A stretch of 56,067 bases of DNA from positions 1-56,067 of the forward strand of contig NZ_JACJMB010000016.1 in the NCBI RefSeq assembly GCF_016902615.1, written 5' to 3'. A model generated the notes under the pieces. That model was not told the DNA's origin and searched no databases. It was given only the letters and a program-made list of their open reading frames with translations. This DNA is from Collinsella tanakaei. GTDB lineage: Bacteria > Actinomycetota > Coriobacteriia > Coriobacteriales > Coriobacteriaceae. Positions 9,073-17,907 of the stretch are shown piece after piece. The stretch's first letter is position 1; each line of letters starts with the position of its first letter. A program made the translations under genes and the position numbers.

Positions 9073-9966
9073 ATGTCTAACGGAATCACCAGCCCGGATA
9101 TGCCCCTTTACCAGCGCGAAGGGGACTACATCCCGCGTGTCGCCGCCGTGCACGACCTGTGCGGCTACGGCAAGTGCTCGCTTGGCGTCGCCATCCCCGT
9201 CCTGTCGGCGGCCGGTTGCGACGTCTGCCCTGTGCCCACCTCGCTTTTCAGCTCGCACACGGCATTCCCCGGTTGGTACATGCACGATACGACCGAGATG
9301 CTGGCCGATTATCTGAAGGCATGGGGAAACATCGGTGTCGAGATCGATGCCATCTACTCCGGCTTCCTCGGTGCGCCCGAGCAGGTCGATCGCATTCGCG
9401 ACCTGTACCAGATGTATCCGAAGGCCCTGCGCGTGGTCGACCCCGTCATGGCGGACCACGGCCAGATGTACGCCACCTATACGCAAGAGCTCTGCAACGC
9501 TATGGCCGAGCTCGCTCAGGGCGCTGATATCCTGACGCCGAACCTAACCGAGGCCGCCATCATCCTCAAAGAGCCGATCGGCGGCGCCTGGGTGGGTGAG
9601 AACATCTCCGATGATGAAGCGCATCGTCTGGTCGATGCGCTGCTCGCCAAGGGCACCCACACCGTTGTCCTCAAGGGTATCCAGCGCGAGGACGGGCAGA
9701 TCCGCAACTTCGTGGGCACCGACGGCGGCGCCTTCTTCGAGGTCAAAAACGAGCTGCTTCCCTACATGCTCCACGGCACCGGCGACCTGTACTGCTCGTG
9801 TTTGCTCGCCGCGGTCATGGCGGGCCGCACGCTACGCGAGTCCGTGGAGTTCGCCGGCGACTTCGTCCACGACGCCATGATCGTCTCCTCCAAGCAGCCG
9901 CAGTTCCAAAACCGCGGCGTGTCGTTCGAAACCATGCTCGGCCGCATCGCCGACCTGCTGAAGTAG
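9073..9966 (+). CDS. pdxY: Pyridoxal/pyridoxine/pyridoxamine kinase, ribokinase family
   Basis: A 297-residue cytoplasmic kinase that phosphorylates B6 vitamers in the pyridoxal-phosphate salvage route. Family features seen are an N-terminal VHDLCGYGKCSL, PTSLFSSHT, a YSGFLG motif, DPVMADHG and the nucleotide-site sequence LTPNLTEA, ending with the HGTGDLY anion-hole region in which the usual catalytic aspartate is present. Length is normal. The start is set by GAAGGAAT before the ATG. It stands alone between a repeat remnant and a terminator. The exact vitamer preference (PdxY against PdxK) cannot be read from the sequence, so the symbol is approximate. Confidence 0.85.
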   Translation: MSNGITSPDMPLYQREGDYIPRVAAVHDLCGYGKCSLGVAIPVLSAAGCDVCPVPTSLFSSHTAFPGWYMHDTTEMLADYLKAWGNIGVEIDAIYSGFLGAPEQVDRIRDLYQMYPKALRVVDPVMADHGQMYATYTQELCNAMAELAQGADILTPNLTEAAIILKEPIGGAWVGENISDDEAHRLVDALLAKGTHTVVLKGIQREDGQIRNFVGTDGGAFFEVKNELLPYMLHGTGDLYCSCLLAAVMAGRTLRESVEFAGDFVHDAMIVSSKQPQFQNRGVSFETMLGRIADLLK

Positions 9967-10013
9967 GCTTGCGGCACACAGCGGACAGCCAGTCCGTTCC
10001 ATAGCAAACAGAT

Positions 10014-10043
10014 AATCGCCCCACATCATCATGTGGGGCGATT
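10014..10043 (+). terminator. Rho-independent terminator after the pyridoxal kinase gene
   Basis: A perfect 13-base stem (AATCGCCCCACAT and its complement) with a four-base loop is followed by GCTTTAT. The short T-run is weak but the stem is very strong and correctly placed. Confidence 0.7.
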
Positions 10044-10077
10044 GCTTTATCGCGGGGGCCAGATAGGCCTGCTTTGA

Positions 10078-11139
10078 GGGGCTGTATCAGAAGTCGTTCT
10101 GAGAAAAGCCCGTGGAGGCGGCCTTGAGCTGACCGTTGCCCATCGGGTCGTCCTTCATGCGCATGAACGTGGCGTCCCGGTCGGTCTTGGAGAGGGAGTT
10201 GCGCTCCCCCATGTCGGCGAGGCCGCGCTCGTAGCGCTCCATGCGGGGGACCCAGTCGCGCGCGGCCTCGCGGGACGCCTCCCGCAGGGCCCTGCCCTCC
10301 TCGTCGCGCGGGCGCCTCCCGATCCCCTTGCGCGCGATCCGCTCGTCGATCCTCGCCGCCGCCTCGCGGACGGCCTCCGCGTCGAGCTCTGCGGGGTCCG
10401 CGGGTGCGGGCGCCTCCTCGCCCTCGCAGATCCGGTCTATCTCGGCGAGGTGCGCCCCGACCTTCTCGCGCAGCCTGTCGCGGTACTTGAGGGTGCCCTT
10501 CCTCCAGGTGAAGCTGAACCTGTTGGCGTCGGCCTCGACCTTGGTGCCGTCGAGGAAGTAGGTCTCCAGCGTGACGTGGCCCGCCTCGGCCGGCACGGCG
10601 ATGACCTCGGCGAACACGTCCTCGAAGACGGGGCGGACGCGCTCGGTGCGGAAGCGGTTGACCGTGTTGTGGTCGAGCGGCTCCATGCCGGTGAGCCACA
10701 TGAGGTTGACGTTCTCGCGGGTCGCCGCGGCTATCTTCCGGCTCGAGTAGATGCCGCTCGCGTAGCAGAAGGGCACGACCTTGAGCATCATCGCCGGGTC
10801 GCGGGCGGGCGCCCCGCCCCCGGGGTAGAGCGACTCGAGCGGCCGGCGGTCCATGCGCCCCACGACGGCGTCGACGAGCCTCGCCATCGCGTTCGCGGGG
10901 ATCAGGTCGGAGATGTCGGGCGGCAGCAGCATCGGCTGGTTCTGGCGGCAGGGGCGGAACCTGGGCTCTGGCATGGCGTCCTCCACTCTCCGGTTGACGC
11001 CTTCGATTTTACCATAACCGCAGGTAGATACCCATATCGGTACCGATCTCACCGCCGCTCGGACCCTTCAGGGAGACGGCGAAGGGCCCGCGCCGGAGCG
11101 CGGACCCCTCGTTCGTTAGGGACCTTTTGATACAGCCCC
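10078..11139 (-). mobile_element. Internally deleted IS1182-like insertion sequence
   Basis: About 1.06 kb bounded by perfect 12-base inverted ends, GGGGCTGTATCA on the left and TGATACAGCCCC on the right. The single gene inside is the N-terminal part of an IS1182/DUF772-type transposase. Elements of this family are usually 1.6-1.9 kb, so about a third is missing. The ends are intact, so the element could still be moved by a full transposase elsewhere. I cannot define a target duplication. It inserted just after the terminator of the pyridoxal kinase gene. Confidence 0.8.
10087..10974 (-). pseudogene. Truncated IS1182-family transposase
   Basis: 295 residues, against roughly 450-550 for intact members. 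The N-terminal DUF772 region is present (LPPDISDLIPANAMARLV, ASGIYSSRKIA, WLTGMEPLDHNTVNRFR) together with the first catalytic aspartate in YFLDGTKVEA. It continues to MGNGQLK, where the family normally enters the rest of the DDE core, but then jumps to STGFSQNDF and stops. The second aspartate and the glutamate are therefore absent and the protein should be inactive. The TGA stop lies inside the left inverted repeat. The ATG at 10974 has GGAGAGTGGAGG upstream. Confidence 0.8.
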
Positions 11140-11142
11140 CCG

Positions 11143-11491
11143 CACCCATCTATCCGGACGGTGGAGATATGGCACACAACTTTTATTCTTTATTTAATCT
11201 TTTATACTGCCTCTATCAGTCCCGGCAACCTCGACCCCCTACTTTCAGTACTTTTTCGGCAGCCCGCCAAGTAGACGGTCTCTCCGCCGTCATTGGACAA
11301 CGCGTCTACCTGCTGTTTTATTGAGCGGCAGTTTTGACAATCAGCGGGCTTCAGACCGTACCCCTCCAAAAAGTACTGAAAGTAGGCCCTCCTCGATTCG
11401 GGGGGCTCGCCTACGGTCCCGCAAGGATGATGTTGGCCGTTTTGCCCTCTTGTAAACCAGCGCAGGAAGGCCGTCCGTCTCATTTCTTGCG
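11143..11491. other. 349-base non-coding stretch
   Basis: Between the IS end and the nuclease-fold gene. It holds a short AT-rich segment (about 11178-11210), structured repeat copy 1, and beyond that about 95 bases in which I see nothing. Confidence 0.5.
11229..11396. repeat. Structured non-coding repeat element, copy 1
   Basis: The left end (29 bases, 11229-11257) is identical to 45735-45763. The right end is an inverted copy of its inner part, so TACTTTCAGTACTTTTT pairs with AAAAAGTACTGAAAGTA across about 110 bases. Inside, AGCCCGC pairs with GCGGGCT and GTAGAC with GTCTAC, so the whole element can fold as one nested hairpin. An AT-rich stretch with TATACT at 11203-11208 lies just before it and might promote plus-strand transcription. 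A 112-codon reading frame across it shows no family. Confidence 0.65.
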
Positions 11492-12610
11492 CTAGCGCCG
11501 CCCTCGCTTCGATGCCGGCATCATCCCGAGCCTGTTCCACTCGCAGAACAGCTCTGCCCGCAGGTCAATCTCCTTCTTGAGCAGGAACTCGGTTTTGTCA
11601 CGATAGGGCACACCCATCTTTTCTGCCAGCAAGTGCACCATCTGGTGGCAGGCAGCTGCGTTGCTAATCATGTCATAGGTAATCGACAGCACGCGGTACC
11701 CCATGGCCTCGAGCGCCGCCACGCGGCGCACGTCTTTGACGGCTTGCCCGGACGTCCCATGCACCGAGCGGCCTTGGCACTCCACGGCTACGCCAGGGCA
11801 CCCTTCCGGACCGGAAAACAGCAGGTCGATATAGCAGCGCTCCTGATCCAAAATCTCACGGGCCCTCTTGCTCAAGGTGACCGGGACGTTCATGCCCTGA
11901 AGCTCGAACCCCTCCCCGCCTCGATTGCGCGGCAAAGTCAGCAGAATCGCAGTTTGCACCTCAAACGGCGAACGCGCCCCCTCGACAGCATCGTCTAACG
12001 CGCGGGTAAAACGCTCAATGCCCTGCACGCCCGCATGGCGCTTTGCACAAGTGCGCAGCTTATCCCTGCTGGTCAACGCATCGCGCTGCCACAGGTCGGA
12101 AAGCACGCTACCTGCAGCTGCGCGAGTATCGGGCATTCCGCGCTCATTCGTGAACAGCGGAGCCCATCCTGCATATGCAAACACGCCCTGCTGCACGCCC
12201 ATGCGGACCGCCTCGGCATCCTCCTCGCTGAGGTGAACGGATGAGAATCCGCCGCACATCTCGCTCATCATCAGCGCAAGATGCAACGCGCTCACCTTCG
12301 AGGCCAGCATGAGCAGCGTCAACTCCGGCGAGGTCACCGCAAGATCGGAACCAACACCCTCCAGCTCTCCGGGCAGCAGCTCCGCGCTCCAGTAACGAAA
12401 CGCAACGCCCTTCACGCGATGCATAGAGCCTCGATTGCTTGCAAGAAGCGAGACGGGTGCATCAAGATAACCCAGCCGTGACAGGCGTCCCGCCGCGCGC
12501 GGGGCCAGACCAATACCATCATCTAGGGTCTCCCGAACAAAGGGCGGGATGCGAAACCATTGATATGCGGATGCACCACAAAGAACGGCGCCAGAGCTGA
12601 AGATATCCAT
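11492..12610 (-). CDS. AbiEi-like protein with Vsr/DUF559-type nuclease-fold C-terminus
   Basis: About 372 residues. The C-terminal 110 residues carry a restriction-endonuclease-like pattern. CYIDLLF is followed by GVAVECQGRSVH, where an E-x-Q/D-G-R-x-H motif is typical of very-short-patch and DUF559 nucleases, and then by a helix and YRVLSITYDMI. The N-terminal and middle parts resemble the helical body of AbiEi/transcriptional-regulator-like proteins common in Coriobacteriia, but no partner AbiEii toxin gene is adjacent. The start is uncertain: ATG 12610 is chosen by composition and lacks a clear ribosome site, and another in-frame ATG lies at 12694. Its role may be defence or orphan regulation. 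Confidence 0.55.
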   Translation of the reverse strand: MDIFSSGAVLCGASAYQWFRIPPFVRETLDDGIGLAPRAAGRLSRLGYLDAPVSLLASNRGSMHRVKGVAFRYWSAELLPGELEGVGSDLAVTSPELTLLMLASKVSALHLALMMSEMCGGFSSVHLSEEDAEAVRMGVQQGVFAYAGWAPLFTNERGMPDTRAAAGSVLSDLWQRDALTSRDKLRTCAKRHAGVQGIERFTRALDDAVEGARSPFEVQTAILLTLPRNRGGEGFELQGMNVPVTLSKRAREILDQERCYIDLLFSGPEGCPGVAVECQGRSVHGTSGQAVKDVRRVAALEAMGYRVLSITYDMISNAAACHQMVHLLAEKMGVPYRDKTEFLLKKEIDLRAELFCEWNRLGMMPASKRGRR

Positions 12611-12751
12611 GGCGCCAGCGTACCGCCCACGCGGCGCCGACGCCCCAACCGCCCAAATTGCGGCAAGCGGCTCCAACAGGCACCTTGTCCTCATCCAACC
12701 GCACGGTCGGACCCAGGACAGAGCTAGCGGGACCGGCCCCGCAAATACAAC

Positions 12752-13747
12752 CTACTCCGCGCTTCCGGCAGACGCCTCGTCCGCATCGGGCTGCACGTCG
12801 TCGAGCGACTTCTCGGAATCGCCGCCGGTGAAGATCTCGCCGCCGTGCAGGGCGCTTTCGAGCTGCTGCTCGGCGCGCTCCTCGTTGATGTCGTCCTGCG
12901 TGAGCTCATCGCTCTCGGCGAGCGACGACACGGAGTTCACCTGTTCCTGGATCTTCGCGGCGGTCTCGTCGTCCATGCCGACGATGCGCAGCTCCCAGTC
13001 GATGTTGCTCGTGCCGGCGGCGATCTCCTTGGTCCAGATGAACGTCAGCATGGCGCGCTGCGTGCCCTGGCCCTTGATGAAGCCGAAGAAGCTGTCATGC
13101 ACGAAGTTGCCGTCGTCGTCCACGCGCACGAAGACGTTGTACATGACGCGGTTGATCTTGTCGTTGAGCAGGGCGTTCGTGGCGAGTGCCGCCGCCTGGA
13201 TCTGCGAGTTGGACAGCAGCTCGAGCTCGTTTTTGGACGTCGTGTCCACCACGGAGACCTCGACCACGCCCGTGCGCTCGTCGGCCTCCTCCACGGTGAA
13301 CTCCTCGGGGAACTGCGTGAAGCCGTTACCCCATTCCACGCCGCTCTCCATGGCATGCTCGACCGTCTCGACCGTCGTGCGCTCGGAGAGGTTCGCGGTG
13401 TTCAGGCGGCGTCCCACACCGTAGACGATCTGCATGCCGAGCACGAACACGAGCACGCCGATGATGCAGATCAGCGCCGTGCGCGTGATGGTCTCGCCCA
13501 CCTTGGAGCCCGACGGGTCGTCCATCGACAGCGGGTCCACTTTCTGGTGCGTCCGGCGGCTGCGTCGGCGCTCGTCGCCCTCTAGCTGACTGAAGGCCTC
13601 CTCGCCGCCCTCCTTGCGCGCCTTGTCGCGCAAGGCACGGCGACGGGACGCATCGCGAGCGCGCAAGGGGTCGACGACACCGGAGTCATCCAGCTCGGAA
13701 AAAAGCTCTGTCGCTTCATCAGCTGTGAGAGGTCGCCTCTTTGCCAT
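12752..13747 (-). CDS. Single-pass membrane protein of unknown function
   Basis: 331 residues: a basic cytoplasmic N-terminus of about 90 residues, one membrane helix near residues 93-117 (ALICIIGVLVFVLGMQIVYGV), an outer mixed domain of about 160 residues and an acidic tail. A conserved-looking middle segment reads VEVSVVDTTSKNELELLSNSQ. No signal peptide or catalytic motif is recognisable. ATG 13747 has AAGG at seven bases; an overlapping GTG at 13750 is less likely. It is the third minus-strand gene after the Nudix hydrolase and ABC exporter and may be co-transcribed, although a hairpin lies in the 83-base gap. Confidence 0.65.
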   Translation of the reverse strand: MAKRRPLTADEATELFSELDDSGVVDPLRARDASRRRALRDKARKEGGEEAFSQLEGDERRRSRRTHQKVDPLSMDDPSGSKVGETITRTALICIIGVLVFVLGMQIVYGVGRRLNTANLSERTTVETVEHAMESGVEWGNGFTQFPEEFTVEEADERTGVVEVSVVDTTSKNELELLSNSQIQAAALATNALLNDKINRVMYNVFVRVDDDGNFVHDSFFGFIKGQGTQRAMLTFIWTKEIAAGTSNIDWELRIVGMDDETAAKIQEQVNSVSSLAESDELTQDDINEERAEQQLESALHGGEIFTGGDSEKSLDDVQPDADEASAGSAE

Positions 13748-13767
13748 CACGTGCCCTTAATATGCGA

Positions 13768-13789
13768 GCGCCGGGTGTGGCCCCGGCGC
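13768..13789 (-). terminator. Hairpin between the ABC exporter and the downstream membrane protein
   Basis: GCGCCGGG and CCCCGGCGC form a stable stem with a short loop. No T-run follows on the minus strand, so it may attenuate rather than end transcription. Confidence 0.4.
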
Positions 13790-13830
13790 GTCTCAATCAA
13801 CTCTCGTGCCGTAGTCGGGCGGAAGCGCCC

Positions 13831-15639
13831 CTACGCGACGCCAGCATCGCCGGCGTCTTTGGCGCGCACGCCCTCGAACTGCATTCGATAGTAGCGGGCA
13901 TAGGTGCCCCCACGTGCGAGAAGCTCCTCATGCGTGCCACGTTCCACGACCTGACCACGTTCGACCGTGGCAATCTCGTCGGCGCCCTTAATGGTGGACA
14001 GGCGGTGCGCGATAATGATGGTCGTTCGATCCTGCGCGAGCTCCTCGAGCGCCTCCTGGACGGCCTCCTCGCTCTCGTTGTCGAGCGCGCTGGTCGCCTC
14101 GTCGAGGATGAGGATCTTCGGGTTCTTGAGGAACACGCGGGCGATGGCCACGCGCTGCTTCTGGCCGCCGGACAGACGGCCGCCGCGCTCGCCCACTACG
14201 GTATCGTAGCCGTCGGGCAGCGAGCAGATGAAGTCGTGGATGTTCGCGCGGCGGGCTGCGTCCTCGATCTCCTCATCGGTGGCGCCAGGGCGACCGTAGG
14301 CGATGTTCTCGCGGATGGTGCCGTCGAACAGGTAGACGTCCTGCTGGACGAGGCCGATGGCGCGACGCAGGCTCTCCTGCGTGACCGAGCGCACGTCCTG
14401 GCCGTCGATGGTGATGGAGCCGGCGTCGATGTCGTAGAAGCGCGGCAGCAGCGAGCAGGTGGTGGACTTGCCGCCGCCGGAGGGACCCACGAGCGCGATG
14501 GTCTCGCCGGGGCGGATGGCAAGGTTCAGGTGGTCGATAACCGGACGGCCCTCGGCGGCCGCGCCCAGCTCGACATCCTTGTAGGAGAAGCACACGTCGC
14601 GATACTCGATGGCGCCGCTCGTGACCTCGAGCGGGCGCGCGTCCGGCGCGTCCTCGATGTCCGGCACGGTGGCGAGCACCTCGTCCATGCGCTTGAAGCC
14701 GGCGATAGCCTTCTGGAACGTCTCGGTGGAGTTGACGAGCGTCTCGATGGGCGTGGCGAACAGGCTGATGTAGAGCGCGAAGGTGGCAAGGTCCGCGGCG
14801 GTCATGTTGCCCTGCGCGATGAGGTAGCCGCCGAGCACCACAATCGTGGTGTAGAGCACGCCGGTCATGAGCGCGCTCGTGGCCTGATAGGCACCCATGG
14901 CGTGGTACTGGTCGACCTTGGAGTCCAGGTAGGCGGCGTTCGAGCGGCGGAACTTCGTGCGCTCGGTGGCCTCGTTGGCGAACGACTTCACGACGCGGAT
15001 ACCAGACAGGGAGTCCTGCAGCTGGGAGTTCACGCCGGAGATCTTCTTGCGGTTGTCCGCGTAGACGGCGCGCATGGCGAAGTTCTGGCGCACCATGATG
15101 GCGACGAAGATGGCCGTGATGATGGCCATGACGCCGGCGAGCACCGGCGCGATAGTGAACAGGATGACGAAGGCGCCGATGATCTCGATGCCGCAGATGA
15201 TGATCCATTCGGGCAGATGGTGCGCGCCCTCGCAGATGTCGAACAGGTCGTTCACCACGCGGCTCATCATGTCGCCGGAGTTCACGCGGTCGAAGTAGGC
15301 GAAGCAGAAGCGCTCGTACTGGTCGAACAGGTCCTCGCGCATCTTGGACTCCATGCGCGCGCCCATGATGTGACCCTGTGCCGCGACGAAGTACTTGCAG
15401 GCCGTGCGCACCGCGTACATGGCTACCAGGCCGATGGCGATCATGGCAAGCGAGCCCATGATGGCCTGAGAGCCCTCGGTGAAGAGGCCTCCAGTGAGGT
15501 TGCGCAGGATGATGGGGAACGCGAGGTCGATGCCGGCAAGCACCAGGGCGCACACGGTATCGGCGATGAACAGATGCTTTTGCGGTCCGTAGTACGCCAC
15601 GAAACGGCGGAACATGCTGGGATGCTTGGCTTTGGTCAC
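13831..15639 (-). CDS. ABC exporter, fused permease and ATPase
   Basis: A 602-residue half-transporter of the MsbA/MdlB type. The first 330 residues form six membrane helices. The nucleotide-binding domain has Walker A GPSGGGKST, the Q-loop in LVQQDVYLF, the signature LSGGQKQR, Walker B ILILDEATSAL and the switch histidine in IIAHRLST. All catalytic residues are intact, and it should act as a homodimer, or as a heterodimer with an unlinked partner. GTG 15639 is the probable start, with AAGGA upstream. The substrate (lipid, peptide or drug) cannot be told. It follows the Nudix gene by 65 bases on the same strand. Confidence 0.88.
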   Translation of the reverse strand: MTKAKHPSMFRRFVAYYGPQKHLFIADTVCALVLAGIDLAFPIILRNLTGGLFTEGSQAIMGSLAMIAIGLVAMYAVRTACKYFVAAQGHIMGARMESKMREDLFDQYERFCFAYFDRVNSGDMMSRVVNDLFDICEGAHHLPEWIIICGIEIIGAFVILFTIAPVLAGVMAIITAIFVAIMVRQNFAMRAVYADNRKKISGVNSQLQDSLSGIRVVKSFANEATERTKFRRSNAAYLDSKVDQYHAMGAYQATSALMTGVLYTTIVVLGGYLIAQGNMTAADLATFALYISLFATPIETLVNSTETFQKAIAGFKRMDEVLATVPDIEDAPDARPLEVTSGAIEYRDVCFSYKDVELGAAAEGRPVIDHLNLAIRPGETIALVGPSGGGKSTTCSLLPRFYDIDAGSITIDGQDVRSVTQESLRRAIGLVQQDVYLFDGTIRENIAYGRPGATDEEIEDAARRANIHDFICSLPDGYDTVVGERGGRLSGGQKQRVAIARVFLKNPKILILDEATSALDNESEEAVQEALEELAQDRTTIIIAHRLSTIKGADEIATVERGQVVERGTHEELLARGGTYARYYRMQFEGVRAKDAGDAGVA

Positions 15640-15704
15640 GATGGGTTTTCCTTTACTGGTAGTCCCGTTGGCCTCCTTGTCCTCTGGGGGGACGGGGCGC
15701 GGTC

Positions 15705-16379
15705 TTACAGACGGTGGGCGATAGCGTCGCAGGCCAGGGCGCCGACAACAGTCTTGGCGTCTTGGATCTTGCCGTCGAGCACGGCGTCGATGAGCTCGCC
15801 GAGCGGCACGAGGTCGACGTTCAGGAACTCATCCTCATCCGGGCAGGCCTGGTCGAACTCGAGCTGCGTGGCCATGTAGATGTTGATGAGTTCGTCGGAG
15901 AAGCCGCAGGAACTGGCGATGGTGGTGAGATGGCGCAGGCGATGCGCAATGAAGCCGGTCTCCTCGTGGAGCTCGCGGCGGGCGCACTCCTCCGGGTCCT
16001 CACCCGGGTCGAGCTTGCCGGCGGGAATCTCGACGGTCACGCGATCGAGCGCGGTGCGGTACTGGCGCACGAGCGCGATCTTGCCGGACTCGGTCAGCGC
16101 CACGATGGCGGCGGCGCCGCAGTGGCGGACGATATCGCGACGCGAGGTGTGGCCGTTCGGCAGCTCTACCTGCAGGGTGTTGACGTCGAAGATCTTGCCA
16201 TGCCAGGCGAGGTCCTCGGAGAGGATGCGCTCGTGCAGGCCCGGATCGCGCTCGTCATCGTCGCCAAGTACGAGCGTAGGCACGTACTCCTCCTGCTCGA
16301 CCTCCTCAGCGGTCACGGTCTCGCCCTGGCCCTCGGCGGGCTGCTCGTCTATATCTTGCTCAAGGTTCTTCTCATCCAT
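15705..16379 (-). CDS. Nudix hydrolase, ADP-ribose pyrophosphatase-like
   Basis: 224 residues. The Nudix box is complete: a glycine and glutamate in GEDPEE lead into RELHEETGF. The upstream VEIPAGKLDPG is the form usual in ADP-ribose pyrophosphatases, which split ADP-ribose to AMP and ribose 5-phosphate. The N-terminus carries about 35 strongly acidic residues not needed for the fold, an odd extension. ATG 16379 is preceded by GGAAGGTGAG. The purD terminator lies upstream, so this gene begins a separate unit that may continue into the ABC exporter. Confidence 0.82.
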   Translation of the reverse strand: MDEKNLEQDIDEQPAEGQGETVTAEEVEQEEYVPTLVLGDDDERDPGLHERILSEDLAWHGKIFDVNTLQVELPNGHTSRRDIVRHCGAAAIVALTESGKIALVRQYRTALDRVTVEIPAGKLDPGEDPEECARRELHEETGFIAHRLRHLTTIASSCGFSDELINIYMATQLEFDQACPDEDEFLNVDLVPLGELIDAVLDGKIQDAKTVVGALACDAIAHRL

Positions 16380-16524
16380 GCAAGCTCACCTTCCCTAGCA
16401 GCGGCAACGCCGCATTTGCCCATGTTTAGCGACGCCTATTGTAGCGCCGGTGCACGACGAATCCGCATCGGCGTGCATTTCCTCGGAGGAAAAGCGCGCC
16501 GCCGCAGCCCTCCCGCCGCCGCCG

Positions 16525-16565
16525 AAAACGGGAAGCGGGCCCGCTCGAAGGCAGGCCCGCTTCCC
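16525..16565 (-). terminator. Rho-independent terminator of the purA-degV-purD operon
   Basis: On the minus strand GGGAAGCGGGCC pairs with GGCCCGCTTCCC across a short loop and is followed by GTTTTC. It sits 34 bases after the purD stop. Confidence 0.8.
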
Positions 16566-16599
16566 GGACAGCTATGAGAAGTAGCGTGAAAAACAAAGG

Positions 16600-17898
16600 T
16601 TAGTTCCAGGCATCGCGCCCGCGCAACGCGCGCAGGCCGATGTCGTGGCGCAGCGTCTTGCCCTCGAAGTCAATCTTCTCGCAAGCTTCGTAGGCAAGGT
16701 TGCGCGCAGCCTCGAACGTGGGCGCAAGCGCCGTCACGTTGAGCACTCGGCCGCCGTTGGTGAGCACATTCCCTTCATCGTCAACACGCGTACCAGCATG
16801 ATACACGGTGACGTTCTCCATAGCATCGGCATTCTCGATACCGGTGATGATTTTGCCCTTCTCGTACGAGCCCGGATACCCCGCACTCGTCAGGACAACG
16901 GAAACGGCGTACTCGGGGCGCCAGCTCAGCTCGACCTCGTCCAGATGCTGCTCGGCGCACGCCAGCATGACCTCGACCAGATCGTTCTCCAGACGCGGCA
17001 GGATCACCTGGGTCTCGGGGTCGCCAAAGCGCGCGTTGAACTCCAGCACCTTCGGGCCCGCAGGAGTGAGCATGAAGCCGCCGTAGAGGCAGCCGCGGTA
17101 ATCAATGCCCTCGGCCGCAAGCTCCGCCACGACGGCATCCATGATCTGCTCCATCTGGGCGTGCTCCTCATCGGTCACGATGGGCACCGGGCTGTAGACG
17201 CCCATGCCTCCCGTGTTGGGACCCTTGTCGCCCTCGAGGGCGCGCTTGTGGTCCTGCGAGGTGGCCATCGGGCGGACGGCCTTGCCATCGGTGAACGCCA
17301 ACAGCGAGCACTCGGGGCCGGTGAGCATCTCCTCGATCACGACGGTGGAGCCGGCGTCGCCGAACGCGCCGGCGAAGCACTCGCGCACGGCCGCCTCGGC
17401 CTCAGCGAGCTCCGTGGCCACCACGACGCCCTTGCCGGCAGCGAGGCCGTCGGCCTTCACCACGAGAGGCGCGCCCTGCTCGCGCACGTACGCAAGCGCG
17501 CTCTCCTCGTCGGTAAACGAGCCGTACGCAGCGGTGGGAACGCCCGCGCGCTCCATGACCTGCTTGGAGAAGAGCTTGGAGCCCTCCATCTGGGCGCCGG
17601 CGGCACCCGGACCGAAGCAGGGGATGCCCGCCTCGCGCACCGCATCGGCAACGCCTACGACAAGCGGGGCCTCCGGGCCGATGACAACCAGACCGCAGCC
17701 CGTCTCGCGCGCGAAATCCGCAACCGCGGCGGGATCGTTCTCGTCGAGGACGACGTTCTCGCCGCACGCGAGCGTACCGCCGTTGCCCGGCGCGATGTAG
17801 AGCGTGCCGCAGCGCGGGGACTCAGACAGCTTCTTGGCCAGCGCGTGCTCTCGGCCGCCGCTTCCCAGCAGCAGGATATCGATGGTTTCTGCGTTCAT
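16600..17898 (-). CDS. purD: Phosphoribosylamine-glycine ligase
   Basis: 432 residues, normal length for GAR synthetase, which joins glycine to 5-phosphoribosylamine with ATP in the second step of purine synthesis. Typical motifs are LLLGSGGREHALA at the N-terminus, IAPGNGGT, VVIGPEAPLV, the ATP-grasp segment VVKADGLAAGKGV, and SQDHKRALEGDKGPNTGGMG, followed by FNARFGDPETQ. The ATG has GGGAGGACCC directly upstream. It is the last gene of a three-gene operon behind purA and degV, nine bases after the degV stop. The mix of GAR synthetase and adenylosuccinate synthetase points to purine control of the unit. Confidence 0.96.
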   Translation of the reverse strand: MNAETIDILLLGSGGREHALAKKLSESPRCGTLYIAPGNGGTLACGENVVLDENDPAAVADFARETGCGLVVIGPEAPLVVGVADAVREAGIPCFGPGAAGAQMEGSKLFSKQVMERAGVPTAAYGSFTDEESALAYVREQGAPLVVKADGLAAGKGVVVATELAEAEAAVRECFAGAFGDAGSTVVIEEMLTGPECSLLAFTDGKAVRPMATSQDHKRALEGDKGPNTGGMGVYSPVPIVTDEEHAQMEQIMDAVVAELAAEGIDYRGCLYGGFMLTPAGPKVLEFNARFGDPETQVILPRLENDLVEVMLACAEQHLDEVELSWRPEYAVSVVLTSAGYPGSYEKGKIITGIENADAMENVTVYHAGTRVDDEGNVLTNGGRVLNVTALAPTFEAARNLAYEACEKIDFEGKTLRHDIGLRALRGRDAWN

Positions 17899-17907
17899 GG
17901 GTCCTCC

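Noticed and set aside
10078-11139. An intact, self-mobile insertion sequence
   Set aside because: The transposase lacks the second aspartate and the glutamate of the DDE site.
11202-11540. A 112-codon minus-strand frame across structured repeat copy 1
   Set aside because: It reads through both inverted ends of the repeat and overlaps the end of the nuclease-fold gene, with no recognised domain.
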